The position numbers were made by a program, and so were the translations under genes. The notes under the pieces are model-generated. The model searched no databases, was not told the origin of the DNA, and saw only the letters and a program-made list of their open reading frames with translations. From NCBI RefSeq assembly GCF_037042905.1, contig NW_026974140.1, positions 14,372,001-14,436,000 on the forward strand: a stretch of DNA of 64,000 nucleotides. The letters run 5' to 3'. This DNA comes from Lytechinus pictus (Eukaryota; Echinodermata; Echinoidea; Temnopleuroida; Toxopneustidae). Each line of letters begins with the position of its first letter. Positions within the stretch are counted from its first letter, which is position 1. Positions 34,567-47,299 of this stretch are shown one piece after another.

Positions 34567-36082
34567 TGACAAATTAGTTCAAACACATTGCAGTAACCAA
34601 TACCATGAACTGTTACTGCATATTAGAAAAGCTAGATGTGTTCAAAATAAAGAATTTGACAGTGTTTTCTCAAAACTTAGGAATATAAGGAAATAAAAAG
34701 ACTTTATTCAGTCTCAAATGTGGCAATAATGCATAGAATTATCAAGTACTTACTGTATGCAAGTCTCATGATTTTTTTTCAAATGAATTTACTTTTCGGT
34801 TTGCTTGAAGGCAAAGTATCTAATATATGTCAAACACTTGTGACCTTCCAGAGATGATATATCTCTCTAGTTCATATAAAAAGTTGCTCTTTAATTTTCA
34901 TGGTTGGAGCAGTTCATGAGATGAAAATAAAAAGGAGAAAATGGAGGCTAGGCATACAAAATATATTGATTATTTGATGGAATTGCCCAAAAGCTAATTT
35001 AGTGCCCAAAGAAGAATGACTTTGAACTAGTTTTGATGCATTAATACTACAGTGGGTGTCTCATTGTCTTCATTGATCTTGCAAAAAATAGTTATGTCCT
35101 TTAGAATTCTTTGTTATTTATTGATTAGCTGCTATCAGGAGCAGTATGTAATCCTCAATCCTGTTTGTAGCCAAAATCAAAACAGAAATGTCGTTTTTGC
35201 TCCAATAACTAGCATATACAGTTGACACAAGTAATTCCAACTGCGGAATATGTAGCCCTATCAATTTTTAAAGTAATTGCGGACTCACACATGGAAACTG
35301 CAAAAACATATATTTTTCTCCATCCATATCCCATAGTAATATTATTTGCATTCTTTTGTAAGTTGCTATATTGGCATACCCTACATTTTATTTTCAACTT
35401 TCTTTTCATTGCAATTTACACGAGATACTTTTGGTCAGTGAGGGATTAATATTAGTTTACAAACTTGAGTTCATTTTACATGTGTATGAGTAACCAATAG
35501 TGACCTAATCAGCAGTATCACATGCAAAGCTTCATACACATATTTCAGTATTAGATAATTTTTTGTGTCCAATGCCTTTGAATGCAAAAATAATTGCATT
35601 GGCTAGATGTGGAGAATATTTCTGCTATATGTCGTAAGATAATTGTGATTTATTTGTAAGAAAAGAGAAGAGAATTTGGCTTCTTATTAAATCTCATCTT
35701 TTAGGAAAGCCAGAATATTGGTTGATGTTTTGTTTCTATGTGTTTCTAGAAGAGGTTTTTTGTTTTTTAATTGATATTAATTTCACAGACTTGGAGACTT
35801 GCCAAGCTTTTATCTTCTTGTATCATCGATATTGTCCATAGATTTAATTTGTCATATTACCGTTGGGCTGTATTTGTATTTCAAAATCTGAGGAAAGCCT
35901 AGAAAAGCCATATTTTGGAATTACAGCAATGTTGGCAACCTCACATTGTCTGAAATTAGTCTCCTAATTTCTGTAGAGAACTCTTTCTAGGCAAATCAAG
36001 GTTGCTACTTAATGTCAAACAGATCTTTTTCAGAGCTGTCCTAAAACAATTTTGATGTGTAAGGTTTTAGGAGCCCCCTCGA

Positions 36083-36205
36083 CTGTATGATCATCACCAT
36101 GACCTATCATTCATCATCGTCATCATGATCATCATGATGATCGTCATAATTCATCATCATCACCGCCACTACTATCACCATCATCATCATCATCAATCAT
36201 TCATT
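36083..36205. repeat. (CAT)n microsatellite
   Basis: Imperfect ATCATCATCGTCATCATGAT runs. Confidence 0.9.
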
Positions 36206-37017
36206 ATCCATTGTCCCTATTTGTTCTCTTTTGCCACTGTGCTAACATAAATAATTTTTTCTCTCGATCTTTTTTTTTCTATGATCAATGAAAGGCATAA
36301 AGTAACTTTGTTTTAAAATAGAAATAGATATGCTTATGACAGGAGAGGATACCACATTTCTTCTTGGGTATAATCAACAATTCCTGATTGAAATGGAAGT
36401 CTTTCAGTACAAAATGGTGACAAACAGCATGTGATACATGAAGGCCATGCCTGCTTGAAGAGTTAACATAATTGCAGTTATCTGGATAAATAACTGACAA
36501 ATATGCTTGGCATTGTAATGCTGTGGTCATTCCTTTCCGACCAACCAAAAGGGACAATTATGATTGAATTAGCTTAATTAGTGATTTTGCTTTTAATAAA
36601 TGAACAAAGTTAACTGCCTTTAGCTGTTATGAAGAGCTAATTATCAAATGACTACCACTTCATGAAAAGAATTAAAAAATGATGCAACAAACTGTTCATT
36701 TGTTCAATATTTTAATTGAAAAATAAATAACATTGCACAGTCTGAATATTGACATTAATAACATCACTTATTGAAAAGTTAAAATGGTAAACTTTTACAT
36801 GCTACATTTGATTACACTTTCTTTACTATTTCAGAAGATGCATCTCAATCTTGGCTGTATGTGGCCCTGTTTGTTGTTCCTTATTTATGATATAAACTAC
36901 AAACAGTTCAGAACTTTACATCTATGCCTCCATGTATGGCATACATGTAAATATTTAAAAGAATTCCTAATGATTGCATATTTGATCGTACAAATTTACC
37001 AATCTGCAAGAAATTAA

Positions 37018-37618
37018 AGGTCAAGTCTACTTAAGAAAAATGTTGATTTAAATCAATAGAGAAAAATCAGACAAGCATAATGCTGAAAATTTCATCAAAA
37101 TCGGATGTAAAATAAGAAAGTTATGACATTTTGAAGTTTCGCTTATTTTTCACAACATAGTTATGTGCACAATTTAGTCACATGCAAATGAGAGAATCGA
37201 TGATGTCCCTCACTCACTATTTCTTTTGTTTTTTATTGTTTGAATTACACAATATTTCAATTTTTACGGGTTTGAAAATAAGGACCAACTTGACTGAACC
37301 ATAAAATGTTTAACAATGGTATAGTTCCACATGTTCAGGGGGAAATAAAACTTTGTATCAAAGGACAATGAGGAGAAAATTAGAATATTTCATATTTCAT
37401 ACAATAAAATACAAAATAAATAGTGAGTGATGTCATCAGTTCCCTCATTTGCATACTGACCGGGATGTGCATATAACTGTTTTGTGAAATTAAGCGAAAC
37501 TTTAAAATGTCATAACCTTCTTATTTTACTTCCAATTTTGATGAAATTTTCAGTGTTATGCTTGTTGGATTTTTCTTGTTTTATTCAAATCGACTTTTTG
37601 TTGGGGTGGACTTGTCCT
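37018..37618. mobile_element. TTAA-flanked MITE with about 150-bp inverted arms
   Basis: Flanked by TTAA at 37014-37017 and 37619-37622. The left arm begins AGGTCAAGTCTACTTAAG and contains GAAAATTTCATCAAAATCGG; the right arm is its inverted copy, ending GGTGGACTTGTCCT. TTAA target duplications are typical of piggyBac-superfamily elements. No transposase inside. Diverged partial copies with similar ends are at about 19276 (AAAGGAGAAGTCCAC) and 54233 (GGTGAACTTCCCCTTTAA). Confidence 0.9.
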
Positions 37619-37622
37619 TTAA

Positions 37623-39540
37623 GTATAGTGTGTAATATCTGAAGTTTGTCTGGCAATCATTGTTTTTTTTTCCATGAGGTAAAGCATTAGGGTGAGGGTA
37701 AGATTTCTGTAAGAAACAATGTTATAGCTAAAACTTCAAATAGTTTTTATGCACATTTTCAAACCGTAATTCAAACCACTTTTTTCCAGCCATTTTAAAT
37801 TCCATTAGTACTGTACATAATTAAACAAAAATGTCATAAAGATAAATTTTAGTTAAGAGCTCAAACTTTCACAGAATGACTGTCTTGGTCCACTTTACAC
37901 CTTATGCAAATTTCCAGAGAAAAATCCTGTTGGTCTTGGTTTCTGATAATTTTCAAATTCAAAAGAATTACTGAAAACAGCTGGAAGGAAGACTATTATT
38001 TGACAGATGACAAATAATCATATCTAATTGATACATGTCTGTAAAACTCAATCACAAAAATCAATCTCAATCTAGTCTATTTTGAACATGAAAAGGACAA
38101 CAGAGGTGGGGGATTTTTTTTTTTTTTTGGCATTCCTCCTATTCTCCAAATTTCATTTTATCACACTATGCAATGTTCAAACTCTTTTTGGACCAAAACA
38201 ATTTTATGACATCAATCTCACAATAATGGACAAAATCATGGAGTAATGGTGGAGGAAAGAGCAAAGGTAAGAAGATTTGTAGACATTTAACCATCCATCC
38301 TAGTAGAGCAGACAGTACTTCAAACTCCAGCCCTCAGAGATGGACCAATCATAGTGGAGGGGCACATGAAAGCGGGACTGACATTAGATTTATCTTGTGG
38401 TGTCGATTTGCTATATAGTTTGTTATCTCATTAAGTTCTTTAGAGCAGCAAAGTTAAAATTCGTTATCAGATCAAGTTATTTGAGCGATAGAGTTATCAC
38501 TCTGTACAGTCAGTGCACTGGTTCGGAACTTTGAAATTCATACAGCGATATGGGAGAACATATTTCATGAGATCATCTGTGTTTATACTTTATTTTCATC
38601 ACAGGGTTGTGTTGTTATAACGAAATCATCTTGGTGACATATACATTAAGATATATTTTTTCATGGCAGTATATATGTATTTGGTTCATTTCAAAGCTAT
38701 GTTTTCTTCCGTACTGGATAGAACTATATACTGCATGCTTACACTTGTCTGGCCTGATAAACCACAAATTGTACAGAAGGCCTACATTGGGCTGTTTTAT
38801 CATCTCGGGTCTACCAGCTTCCAATTTATTTTATTATTTCACGATTACCAATTATCAACATGCCAGAAGAATTGACCAAAATTAAAGTCGAATCGATTGC
38901 TTATGATGTTCATGAAGGGTAATTAGTTTCTCAATACAATTCGCCAAATGGTGCGTGAAGCCGTCAAAGATGCCTTCAAAATATCAACGACAGATTTGAA
39001 CTGACTGCATGTTTAAATGTATATGTACGTTGCTGTATGTGGACAAATATAAAAAATGTTAAAGATGCGTATGTTTGACTGTACGTTACAGAGACAACTG
39101 AGTGCAGTGACTTCGTACAAGTGTGCCTTCAAGTAGGATAGGGGAAGAAAACGGCAGGCTTTGTGCGAGAGGTATTGACTAATGTGTATATTACTGACAT
39201 GAATATAGCTAAAGCAAATGTATAATATGATTCGTAATGAGAGGATCGCTGTGCCATTGGTTCTAAGTGGCCATTCGTCATAAGCGACATTGTTATAATG
39301 GGATTTACCTGTATATCAATATATACATTTTTTTTAATGAATCAACCCGATTTATCAATTAGCTTATGTATTAATTGAAACAATTTTAGGAATCTTAACA
39401 GAGAGCATGAATTTGAATTTTGGAGCTCCCTTACAAGAGCTGAATTGAAAGAATAAAAAAATACCCGGTATGCATCTTGAATTCTTTTTAAATAACAAAA
39501 ATACAATCTTTTGAATTTATGTGTGATGTACATACACAAC
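37623..39540. other. Intergenic, no recognised feature
   Basis: AT-rich. A poly-T run near 38118. Short open frames at 38607-38885 resemble nothing I know and overlap on both strands. Confidence 0.5.
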
Positions 39541-39547
39541 TTAAAAG

Positions 39548-40650
39548 ACTTAACAAGAAAGAAGAAAAGAATAAGTGCATTGGAAAAAGAAGTTGAGGAA
39601 CTCCAAGGTGCTCTAAAAATGCAAGAAGGTTAAAGAAAAGCAAGGATGAAAAAGTGAGGTATAATGTAAAGAAGTGGACAGAACTTGAGGAGAGATTTGA
39701 TACAGAGAACATGCAACTAAAGCAATGTTTGAAAGACTTGGAAAAAGAAAATGGCTTGCTTCATCATGATTTAGATGAAATTTTGGGTAACAAATACATT
39801 TCATCCTTTGAAAATGATATCAGAATCGTGTGCTACGAACTAATTTCGAGAGGAATGAGCTCAAAACGTGTCAGACATCAATTGTTTGGAACTGGAAAAA
39901 GTAGTGGGACTGGACTGTGGCAGACTCCCAAAAGCAACTTGTATACATTATATGGCATTTGAACAGGCACTCCTCTCAAAACACATTGCCAAAGAAGAAA
40001 TATCCACAAGCAAGTTGGCAGTTACTTTGATGACTGATGGTACTACAAAAATACACCAGTCGTATGTAACCATGCTCACCTCGACAAAGACTGGGGCTAA
40101 CCGAGGTTGCTATAGAAACAGGCAATGCTCTTCTGGATGAGGCAATAGATGCGATGAATGAATTACAAGTGTTGGAAAATCTTCATTCTGATGCACCTCA
40201 GATGCAGGTAAAGGAACTCCTCCAGAAAGCAAAAAATACAATGACTGATCAATATGCAGTAAACAACAAATTTATTCAACTGCTTGAAGAATACAGAAAG
40301 GTTTTACAAGAAAAATCTGATTTAAATTAAATGAGTGCTGAAATCAAAGAATCAATAACAAAAATGACTTTTACTGTGGAAAGCATTTGATTCTCAACAT
40401 GCGGGAATATGCAATGCAGGTGCTGCACTAAAGGAGTGGGAACGAAATGAATCCACCAAAGGTAAACTTGATAGAGAGAATTGGAGCAGGAAAACCAACT
40501 CAGCAACATATCTGGCCATACAGACTGTGTGAAGCATATGGTCAAGATTCTAAAAATACTCAAGCAGGATCCCCAAATGAGTCTACAGCCATTTAGTGAA
40601 AAAGTTATTCGACGGCTTATCATGGCAATCATTTTAATGTTACTTTTCAA
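39548..40650 (+). pseudogene. Frameshifted coiled-coil, TE-like ORF remnant
   Basis: Intronless coding-like sequence broken by at least two frameshifts and a stop. It begins with a Lys/Glu-rich coiled coil (RYNVKKWTELEERFDTENMQ), then FENDIRIVCYELISRGMSSK, shifts to VVGLDCGRLPKATC and SKLAVTLMTDGTTKIHQSYV, shifts again to EVAIETGNALLDEAIDAMNE and LLEEYRKVLQEKSDLN, and decays downstream. The coiled-coil-plus-DGT layout resembles multicopy transposon-associated proteins of marine invertebrates, but I cannot name the family. Confidence 0.6.
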
Positions 40651-41039
40651 AACGGGGCAGCTGTTTAGGGGAAGGCGGGGTAAGTTGAACCGCCACCCCC
40701 AGGCCGATGATGAACGAGTCAGACATTGTGGTGGTGGTGCCATATATTGATGATCCATTGCATAACCCTTAACCCCACCACATTGTTTTCAACGTTTACT
40801 TTTAAACAAAAAATAATGTTTCAGAGGGAAAAATAAAATTTCAATCAAAAAAGTTTTAAAAAGGTGTGAAATAGATAAGCCCTTTTTTACCCACACACAT
40901 CTTTGAATATTAGAAGGGCATAAGAACAATATTGTTAGTCCAGGTATGGATCTTTATTCTTGTCATACACCTGTAGTCTTTTACATGATGGATGCATAAG
41001 AAATGTGTGGATGTGAAAATATCACATTAAGTTTGGACT

Positions 41040-41072
41040 GGGGTAGGTTGAGCCATGGTAATTCATTTGGTG

Positions 41073-41106
<34 letters not shown>

Positions 41107-41110
41107 TTTT
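41040..41110. repeat. (TA)n microsatellite
   Basis: (TA)n at about 41076-41108; a second run is at 41880-41909. Confidence 0.9.
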
Positions 41111-41464
41111 CTAATTAACCTCAATCGTGTGTCACATTTGTTACATCAGTGTCACTAATTAAATGATTAAATGATTTTTTTAAAAATACTTATTGTTATG
41201 TATTTGTTAGGTGCTTTCTAGATGACCTAAGCTTGAGAAGTGAGACTTTTGGTCATTACGCGAATTATCAACAATTTTATTTATAATCTTCACTCAATTT
41301 GATTTCAAAATTTATATCGTTTCATAGAGATTTAATTACTATGCTTGTAAGAAACAATGTTATCGTCATCATCCTCCAGCTTACGATGTCTAATATCATG
41401 AATATTCATATTCATTGTGACATAAATTATATGCGCATTACCAATGCCCTTTGCGCTTTCACCA

Positions 41465-41478
41465 CCTAGCAACCAATG
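41465..41478 (+). promoter_or_regulatory. X-box-like half-site CCTAGCAACCAATG
   Basis: CCTAGCAAC is the RFX-binding half-site seen in MHC-II X boxes (established knowledge). Here it is followed by CCAATG and preceded by ATGCGCATTACCAATG. No gene starts nearby that I can identify, so a regulatory role is speculative. Confidence 0.25.
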
Positions 41479-41878
41479 TTTTCATTGTGCAATTTTTGCC
41501 ACTTTCCTAAAGAACGAGATAGGATACGGTCATACTTAACTATCACAATAGTCTGTGCTTACAGGTATGTCTTCTTCATTTATATCATTATTATTTTAAT
41601 TGAATTATTTATTATTCATTAATTTATTTATCTGTTCATTCATTAATTTGTCATTATGGAATATATTCAACTTGGTGATAATTCATTGATGTGCAAAACA
41701 AACTTGGATGTTGTATCTCCTTATATTTTTCAGACGCTTCTGACGAAGTCTCAATTAAAAGACGAAAGCTAAAGCAAATAATGGTGTCCTGCGTCATCTG
41801 TTGAGTTGGCCTTGCCTCATCTCATTATGTTTAATATTCACAACTCAACAGCGATTGGTAGAAGTAAACTTATCATCA

Positions 41879-41912
<34 letters not shown>

Positions 41913-42549
41913 TGCGTCCCATAAAAAACGAAACTGAGATTAATCGATGTTTTATCATAACTTAATCACAAATACAATAGACAAATGACCTACCATTGTA
42001 AAGCTTAGAATCTCATCTTTCATCTGAAATTACTTAGATTATTTCTCAATTACGCATGAGTGAGCAAAAACAATTTGAAGAGGGGATACCAAAAAGTCAT
42101 TTGGCGGGCTGTATCTGGGTTTCAAAAAGAAAACCACATTTTTAAAAAGTTCAATATCTGCTCTTTAATTTGATACCTCAATTACAGAAAATGGTCAAGA
42201 AATAAAGTTCTGGTTATTTGAAATAAGGCCTAATTTTCAATAATTTCATAAAATAAAGAGGTTCTACAGGCTAGCGTTCAAACTCACTTGACACTCCGTT
42301 TTGTTGAGGATCAGCCATGCATTAAGTCTTTTGTTAACCATGCGATAGCTCTGTGGGAAAGCGGTGAAAACATGTTTATTTAATGAAATTATGGAAATAC
42401 TAGCATTGTTTCGAGGGAACATAACTTTTTTACTTAAGGCACAGGCTGGGGGCCCTGGTTCGCTTCCCGGCAGAGACATTTTTTCAGCAACACCAATTTT
42501 TCCAAAAGGGCAGGTAGCTCTGGGGAACCTTGATTTAAGCTACGCGTAC

Positions 42550-43060
42550 CATATAATTATTCTCTTCATTTCGAGGGACAATCTTTGGCTAACTGGAATC
42601 CCAGAGGCTGAGGAGACGGAGGACCAGCTAGCCGGAAAGCTGGTGTGGAAGTACGCCCTGAGGAAATATCTTCTTGCTACCGCTTGGGCAAGAAAAGAGA
42701 AGGAGGAAAAAGCAGGCAAGCTGTTGTCCGCTTTAAAGAGGTTAACTGTATGTTGCTAGGTTCAAACTCAAGGGAAAAGACAACATGAAGGGGATCTACA
42801 TAAATGAAGACCTGACAGCAATGAGCTACTCCATTCTTATGAGGGAAAAGAAAGCCCGAGCATCAAGTCCGCAACAAGTAAATACAGAGACATCTCTTGT
42901 AAGCTGAACAATTGGGAGTCCAAGATTATCAAGAACCCAGATGGTCTGTTTGACCTGGGTTTTGATGACATTGAATACAGTGACTTTCAGCTTCACTTTT
43001 TGGCTAAGCCAGAATTCCATCAAGAACAGTGTAAATATAAACTCAAAACTCTCTGTAATT
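42550..43060 (+). pseudogene. LINE ORF1-like fragment
   Basis: RDNLWLTGIPEAEE resembles the RxNLRIxGIPE segment of L1-type ORF1 proteins; after a frameshift near 42750, FKLKGKDNMKGIYINEDLTA resembles the ORF1 C-terminal domain, followed by a further broken segment SKYRDISCKLNNWESKIIKN. Frameshifts make it a remnant. Confidence 0.55.
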
Positions 43061-43809
43061 AAAGAAACTGAAACCAATCCTCTTGACATTCAAGATTACA
43101 GCATATGTTCTAGTGATTTTGATAATGAAATAAATATAACTTATAACTCTCTTAGTATTGTAAGATGGTTATTTTGTCATTTTCCCATTTTGTCTATTCC
43201 TTTAACTTGTGTTTTCTTCAGCTGTTCTACATTTCTGTTCCGTATAGAATTTAGTTCATTTGCATTTCTTTTCAGCACTGTCCTTGCAGTCTGAACTTAC
43301 ATGTAGGTTATTTGAGTTTAATGATATTCAGTTGTCATTCATTCATTCTACTCTGAATGCCTTTCCTCTGATTCTCTTTTGTCATCTTCATTCCTTCTCT
43401 ATTCACGTGTTCCAATCATTCCATCCCTCACCTGACACCTTAGTTTCTATTTCCATTACTACATAATCACCCAGACATCCTTTATCATTTTCATCTCATT
43501 CCTTATTGGTTTATCTTATGAGTTGGGTTCTAACATTTTAGTTCGATCCTTCCATTATCTTTAGTTTGATTGGTTGGTATTTCTACTTTAAATAAATTAT
43601 GTAACTTGGATATCATTCTGAGTTTAGCTGAGGCAAAGTAGCCCAGAGATTAGATCAGTGCACTACCAGACTTCTTCGACTTCAGTTCAGTTTATTTGCG
43701 TCTTCTTCTAGTTTCACTTATTTCCCCTTTGGTTTGATTGATTGATTTGAGCTACATTTCAGAAACGACATTTTCTACCTCTAAAATAACTATAATTTTT
43801 CAACCTTAC

Positions 43810-43990
43810 AGTATCACTCGTGCCAACATTAGATCTCTGAATGAAAATATTAGCGAGCTGCAATTAATGTATGATCACTCTAAGATCAGAGCTCTTATCA
43901 AAGTGCAAGCATCGCGCCCATCCCCAGAACCAATGAACAGTGAGACAGTACCACCGCACCACACAACCAGCAAGAGTCACTCCGCCTGAC
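43810..43990 (+). pseudogene. Possible LINE ORF2 endonuclease N-terminal scrap
   Basis: ITRANIRSLNENISELQLMY resembles the N-terminal NxRSLxxNxxELQ motif of non-LTR retroelement endonucleases. Short and unsupported by more of the domain. Confidence 0.35.
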
Positions 43991-44665
43991 GATCGGCCAT
44001 GGAAAGGATGTGAAACGGACGATAGCTGACAACAATAAAGGTATGCATAACTATTGCTTTTTTATGGTCCTAGCCATATTTTGTATTATGCATTGCATAA
44101 TTATGTACACTGTATGATTGTATATACATATTTTTATGGTTGAATAAATTGAAATTGATTGAAATAATTAACGTCTATATTTGTTGCGTATTGGTAACCT
44201 GTTCTGAAAATAAATATCATCCCTGATGAAGGTCTACAATAAAAATTTTGGAAGATTATGTCTCTCCACAGCTTTTTTCTAAAGTCTTTATTTGTTTCTA
44301 CATTTTGACGCTGACCTATCCTGTGTCAGTTGTAGTTGTATAAATGAAAAGACAAAGTAAATAAAATATTTTTAACACACCATAACACAACCAATGTTTG
44401 CATTTAAAAGCACACTTTCATGCTTGAAAGGAAGAAGACTGATCTAATTCTAAGATAGAAAATGACAACATCCTTTCCAGAGGTGAAATCAAAGAGTCGA
44501 CCAACACACCTATTCCTTTTGACCAAATACGACCTTGCTAGTCAGGATGGAATCCTCCTGAAGGACAATTTCCCATCTTAGAACTGTATATTGACACATG
44601 CCACCATTATCTCAACTCAATCATCACTAATGAAGTAGCTGTTTCATCCAATATCAGCTCCTTAA

Positions 44666-47299
44666 CTCTTATGCTGCCAGGCCCAATACCCCTCTACTGC
44701 CAGGGATATTCGAGGGAACCCTAAATTGACCGAAATGTGAGCAGCGACTGATTTTAAAACGGTCATAATTCTTTACCCGTACGTTGTATAATAAAACCTT
44801 CTACACATGAAATGATGCATGGTTCATGGGCTTTATGGACGTGTTATTATCTTTCATATTTGCGTTTTGAAAAATGGAGAAAAGATGTAATATTTTACAT
44901 CGTTTTTTTTTCAATAAGTAAAACCTAGAAAATTATGATTTCATGAACATTTCAAAAAGTAAATAACCTGAGGAATTGTAGAGATACCAAGAAATTAAGA
45001 AGATAAAATGAAAGTTCAATGTTTACCCATTCAAATGACGTATCTATTAATGAAATTGAACAAAAAGAAATAACGAAAAATAATGCTCTTTTGAATAAAA
45101 TACTATTTTGCTATTCAAGTTATTTCCTCTGAAGTACGATAAAGCGACCTGTTCCAAAAAAGGGCATTGTCGCCGATCAAGTGACCAATCACAGCACAGC
45201 TGCGATCCCCACGCAAACACACACAATAATATATTAGAGCCATGTATCTTCAAAGTGCGGCCAACCGTACCCTTTCATTCGTGTAGTCTTCAAAATAAGA
45301 CTCTGTGATTTTTTGTATTCGTAGTGTAACAAACAAAGTTATTGCCAGTCAGAAGGAGACAAAATATAAAAGAACTTAAGATGATATATTGAAATAAGAT
45401 AAAGAGGGGTCGGACAGTTTCAATACTTACAAGTTTGGGGTATAAAATCCCACAAAATAATATGGGCGTTCTTGGCAAAGTGCACAGAAGTAAGAAAAAA
45501 AAAGTTTATTTTTCGTGAATCAAAGAAGAGGGAATGCAAATCAGTTACAAACAAAAAAATCAATACAAATTTTCAAAAAGAAAATAGGCCTATTTGTTCT
45601 GTATTACTGGTCTGACCAAAGTAGCCACCTGTTAACATTCTACGTGACTACATTCTTTTGGTCATGCCACCAAGTCATGAACAATAGATGCCCAGACTCT
45701 CTTTCATGAGGAATCTCTAATCCGCGCTCCCTTCTGACCTATTATCTAGGAGAGTAATTTAGCACAGGATGTTCATAGAAATCGGGGCTCACGCGCGTCT
45801 TTTGATTTGACATTTGAATACTTTCAAAGGTTCCGGTATTGATTTCTTATGGATGACCCAGGTAAAGAGAAAACAATTTGCCCCCCTACAGAAAAATCCT
45901 GCATCTGCCCAGGGCCTCCCCAGCTCGTAGCACTATCCGTGGTAAAAGAAATTTATTTGTTCAGATAACATAGTGTACAATAATATGCGTGGTATAAAGA
46001 AATGTAATATTCAACCCGTTATCATCGTTATCATTTTCATTTCTACTCTCTAAAGTCGTTTTAAAATCCCCTTGATAGTGACGTCAATGATGCAGCAACT
46101 AACAGGTCGGTCTGATCGGTTTTGTTAATGTATCCCTTTTTTTCTTTTCCTCAAAACATCTTGAGACAAATAAAGCGGTATTATCGGCCGTTTTAATTAT
46201 CACATGTATTTGTTTTGCTTCTTCCTATTTGATTCGAGGAGAATATTGAACGATTCATATTTTTGTGAGAAGTTTGAATATGATATTGATAAGCATAACA
46301 ATGTCAATCATTCTTTTTTTATGGTTTGGGCTATAAAAACACAAACGAATATGAACCGTTATTTACCTGATCTTAAGTTTATGAAGAGAGAGTTTGGCTG
46401 CAGAAGGAATGCAATTGATATGATTACAACAATTATTTTTTAATAATAATCATGATGATGATGATGATGATTCTGATGGCAATAACATTAATAATAAGAA
46501 GGTAAAGGAGAATAATAATGATAATAATAGCAATAACAATAATGATAATAATGATTACGATAATAGTAATACTAATAATGATAATAATAATAATAATAAA
46601 TGAATAAATAAATAATGAGTGTGATGATTGCAGTGCGATGAGAGTTGGAAATGACAGCCTTCTTTACTCATATATTTATAACGAGAACTATTTTGTGAGA
46701 ATGCTAAAAAAACAAAGTATAAGACCTTTCCCCCACCCCCCCCCCTAAAAATCTCCCCCAAACCGTGCACATTTGCAGGCAGAAAAAAGCCTTGACACAA
46801 GAATACTACCATACCGGCCTGCAGAAGAGCCGATCGATAGCTCATGAATATTCATAAAACAATAGCGAATGGGCGAGTAGCGTTGGGTGAGAGACATCGT
46901 ACCGCTCTGTCATTGGTCAATTCTGAGCTGAATGCCTTCGCACACTCGCCTTTGCTCTGCTCGTAGAAGTACGTGTATTGCTACACACAATCTTTATATC
47001 ACACGTGTCTATAGGGGAAATTTTGATTCAGATCGCGGCAATATCCGAAATCAACTCTTCAAAATAATGATGCAAAAATGCCATTTTACTCAAAAAATGT
47101 CTATGTAAACCACTATTCATTATATAACAAAATCAATTGTGAATTCCTTGCCAATATAACAACATAAAAAACACAGAATATAGTGTTGATTTTCTGGCTG
47201 TAAAATTGGTTAAACAAAAAAAAGTTAGTTGGGCAACTATAGCTGCCAGTGGCACTAGAGGGCTATGGGCAACTATAGCTGCCAATGGCTCTTAAAGAG
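44666..47299. mobile_element. 2.6-kb TTAA-flanked element inside the Penelope copy
   Basis: TTAA at 44662-44665 and 47300-47303. The ends CTCTTATGCTGCCA and TGGCTCTTAAAGAG are imperfect inverted repeats. Removal restores the Penelope reading frame. No piggyBac transposase is recognisable inside; interior includes AAT/GAT microsatellites (46441-46610), a CCAAT-bearing CpG-containing stretch (46840-46990) and a perfect CRE at 46079-46086. Confidence 0.8.
46441..46615. repeat. (GAT)n / (AAT)n microsatellite
   Basis: Runs of GATGATGAT then imperfect AATAATGATAATAATAAT inside the TTAA-flanked element. Confidence 0.9.

Larger units (their letters stand above)
33476..37013. other. Intergenic, mostly unique AT-rich DNA
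   Basis: No gene recognised. Possible distal FIP1 3' UTR up to about 34.7 kb. Contains a stem-loop with CTGGCATAAGGGCATTA (about 34438) and TAATGTCCTTATACCAG (about 34545), and a (CAT)n tract. Confidence 0.5.

Noticed and set aside
41911..42250. Complete mariner element starting CAGTGCGTCCC after a TA run
   Set aside because: Only one end is visible; no matching inverted end was found downstream.
42346..42475. tRNA-like segment with GGTTCGCTTCCC
   Set aside because: A B-box-like word exists but the A-box-like word is about 100 bp away; too degenerate to call a SINE.
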